NCBI GenBank assembly: GCA_016199105.1
Contig: JACQHI010000366.1
Span: forward strand, 1 to 5,050
DNA length: 5,050 nucleotides
Direction: 5' to 3'
Source of the DNA: Lentisphaerota bacterium
GTDB lineage: Bacteria; Verrucomicrobiota; Kiritimatiellia; JAAZAB01
The position numbers and the translations under genes were made by a program. Numbering within the stretch: position 1 is the stretch's first letter; the number at the start of each line of letters is the position of its first letter. The notes under the pieces were generated by a model, which saw nothing but the letters and a program-made list of their open reading frames with translations, ran no database searches and was not told the origin of the DNA. Below are positions 5,049-5,050 of the stretch, piece by piece.

Positions 5049-5050
5049 AA

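Overview
The window looks like chromosomal DNA of a GC-rich bacterium. All seven credible genes lie on the minus strand, so transcription runs from right to left. The order of conserved genes (IF-1, ComF-type protein, AccD, FolC) and the style of the short intergenic repeats remind me of the PVC superphylum (Kiritimatiellota, Lentisphaerota or Verrucomicrobiota relatives). That placement is an inference from memory; nothing in the window proves it.

Right edge (about 4799-5050): a gene-free leader of roughly 250 bases upstream of infA. It holds two compact repeat structures. One is a two-hairpin element bounded by CTGTAG/CTACAG (4906-4970). The other is a set of four 16-base units in mirrored order (4977-5048). 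A weak promoter candidate and a clear ribosome binding site precede infA.

Centre (1578-4783): a tight four-gene operon. It encodes translation initiation factor IF-1 (infA), a ComF-family phosphoribosyltransferase-like protein, the acetyl-CoA carboxylase carboxyltransferase beta subunit (accD), and folylpolyglutamate/dihydrofolate synthase (folC). Gaps between genes are 1, 6 and 10 bases. The products serve translation start, an uncertain DNA-uptake or nucleotide-related role, fatty-acid synthesis and folate metabolism, so this is a housekeeping growth operon, not a single pathway. The folC stop codon lies inside a small GTGAACC-type repeat (1562-1590).

Left part (187-1521): three genes I do not recognise. 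They encode a 124-residue cysteine-containing protein with a possible zinc site, a 78-residue protein with two hydrophobic segments, and a 230-residue protein with a signal peptide. The last two overlap by four bases (ATGA) and are probably translated together. The first of the three is visibly less GC-rich than folC.

Left edge (1-186): no gene. It holds a strong hairpin (21-43), a GTAG-containing fold (41-61) and four copies of an 11-base repeat TTTATCGGYCA (108-160). I found no RNA gene, insertion sequence, CRISPR array or convincing intrinsic terminator. I saw no clear previously undescribed multi-gene system. The most unusual signals are the edge repeats and the uncharacterised gene trio.
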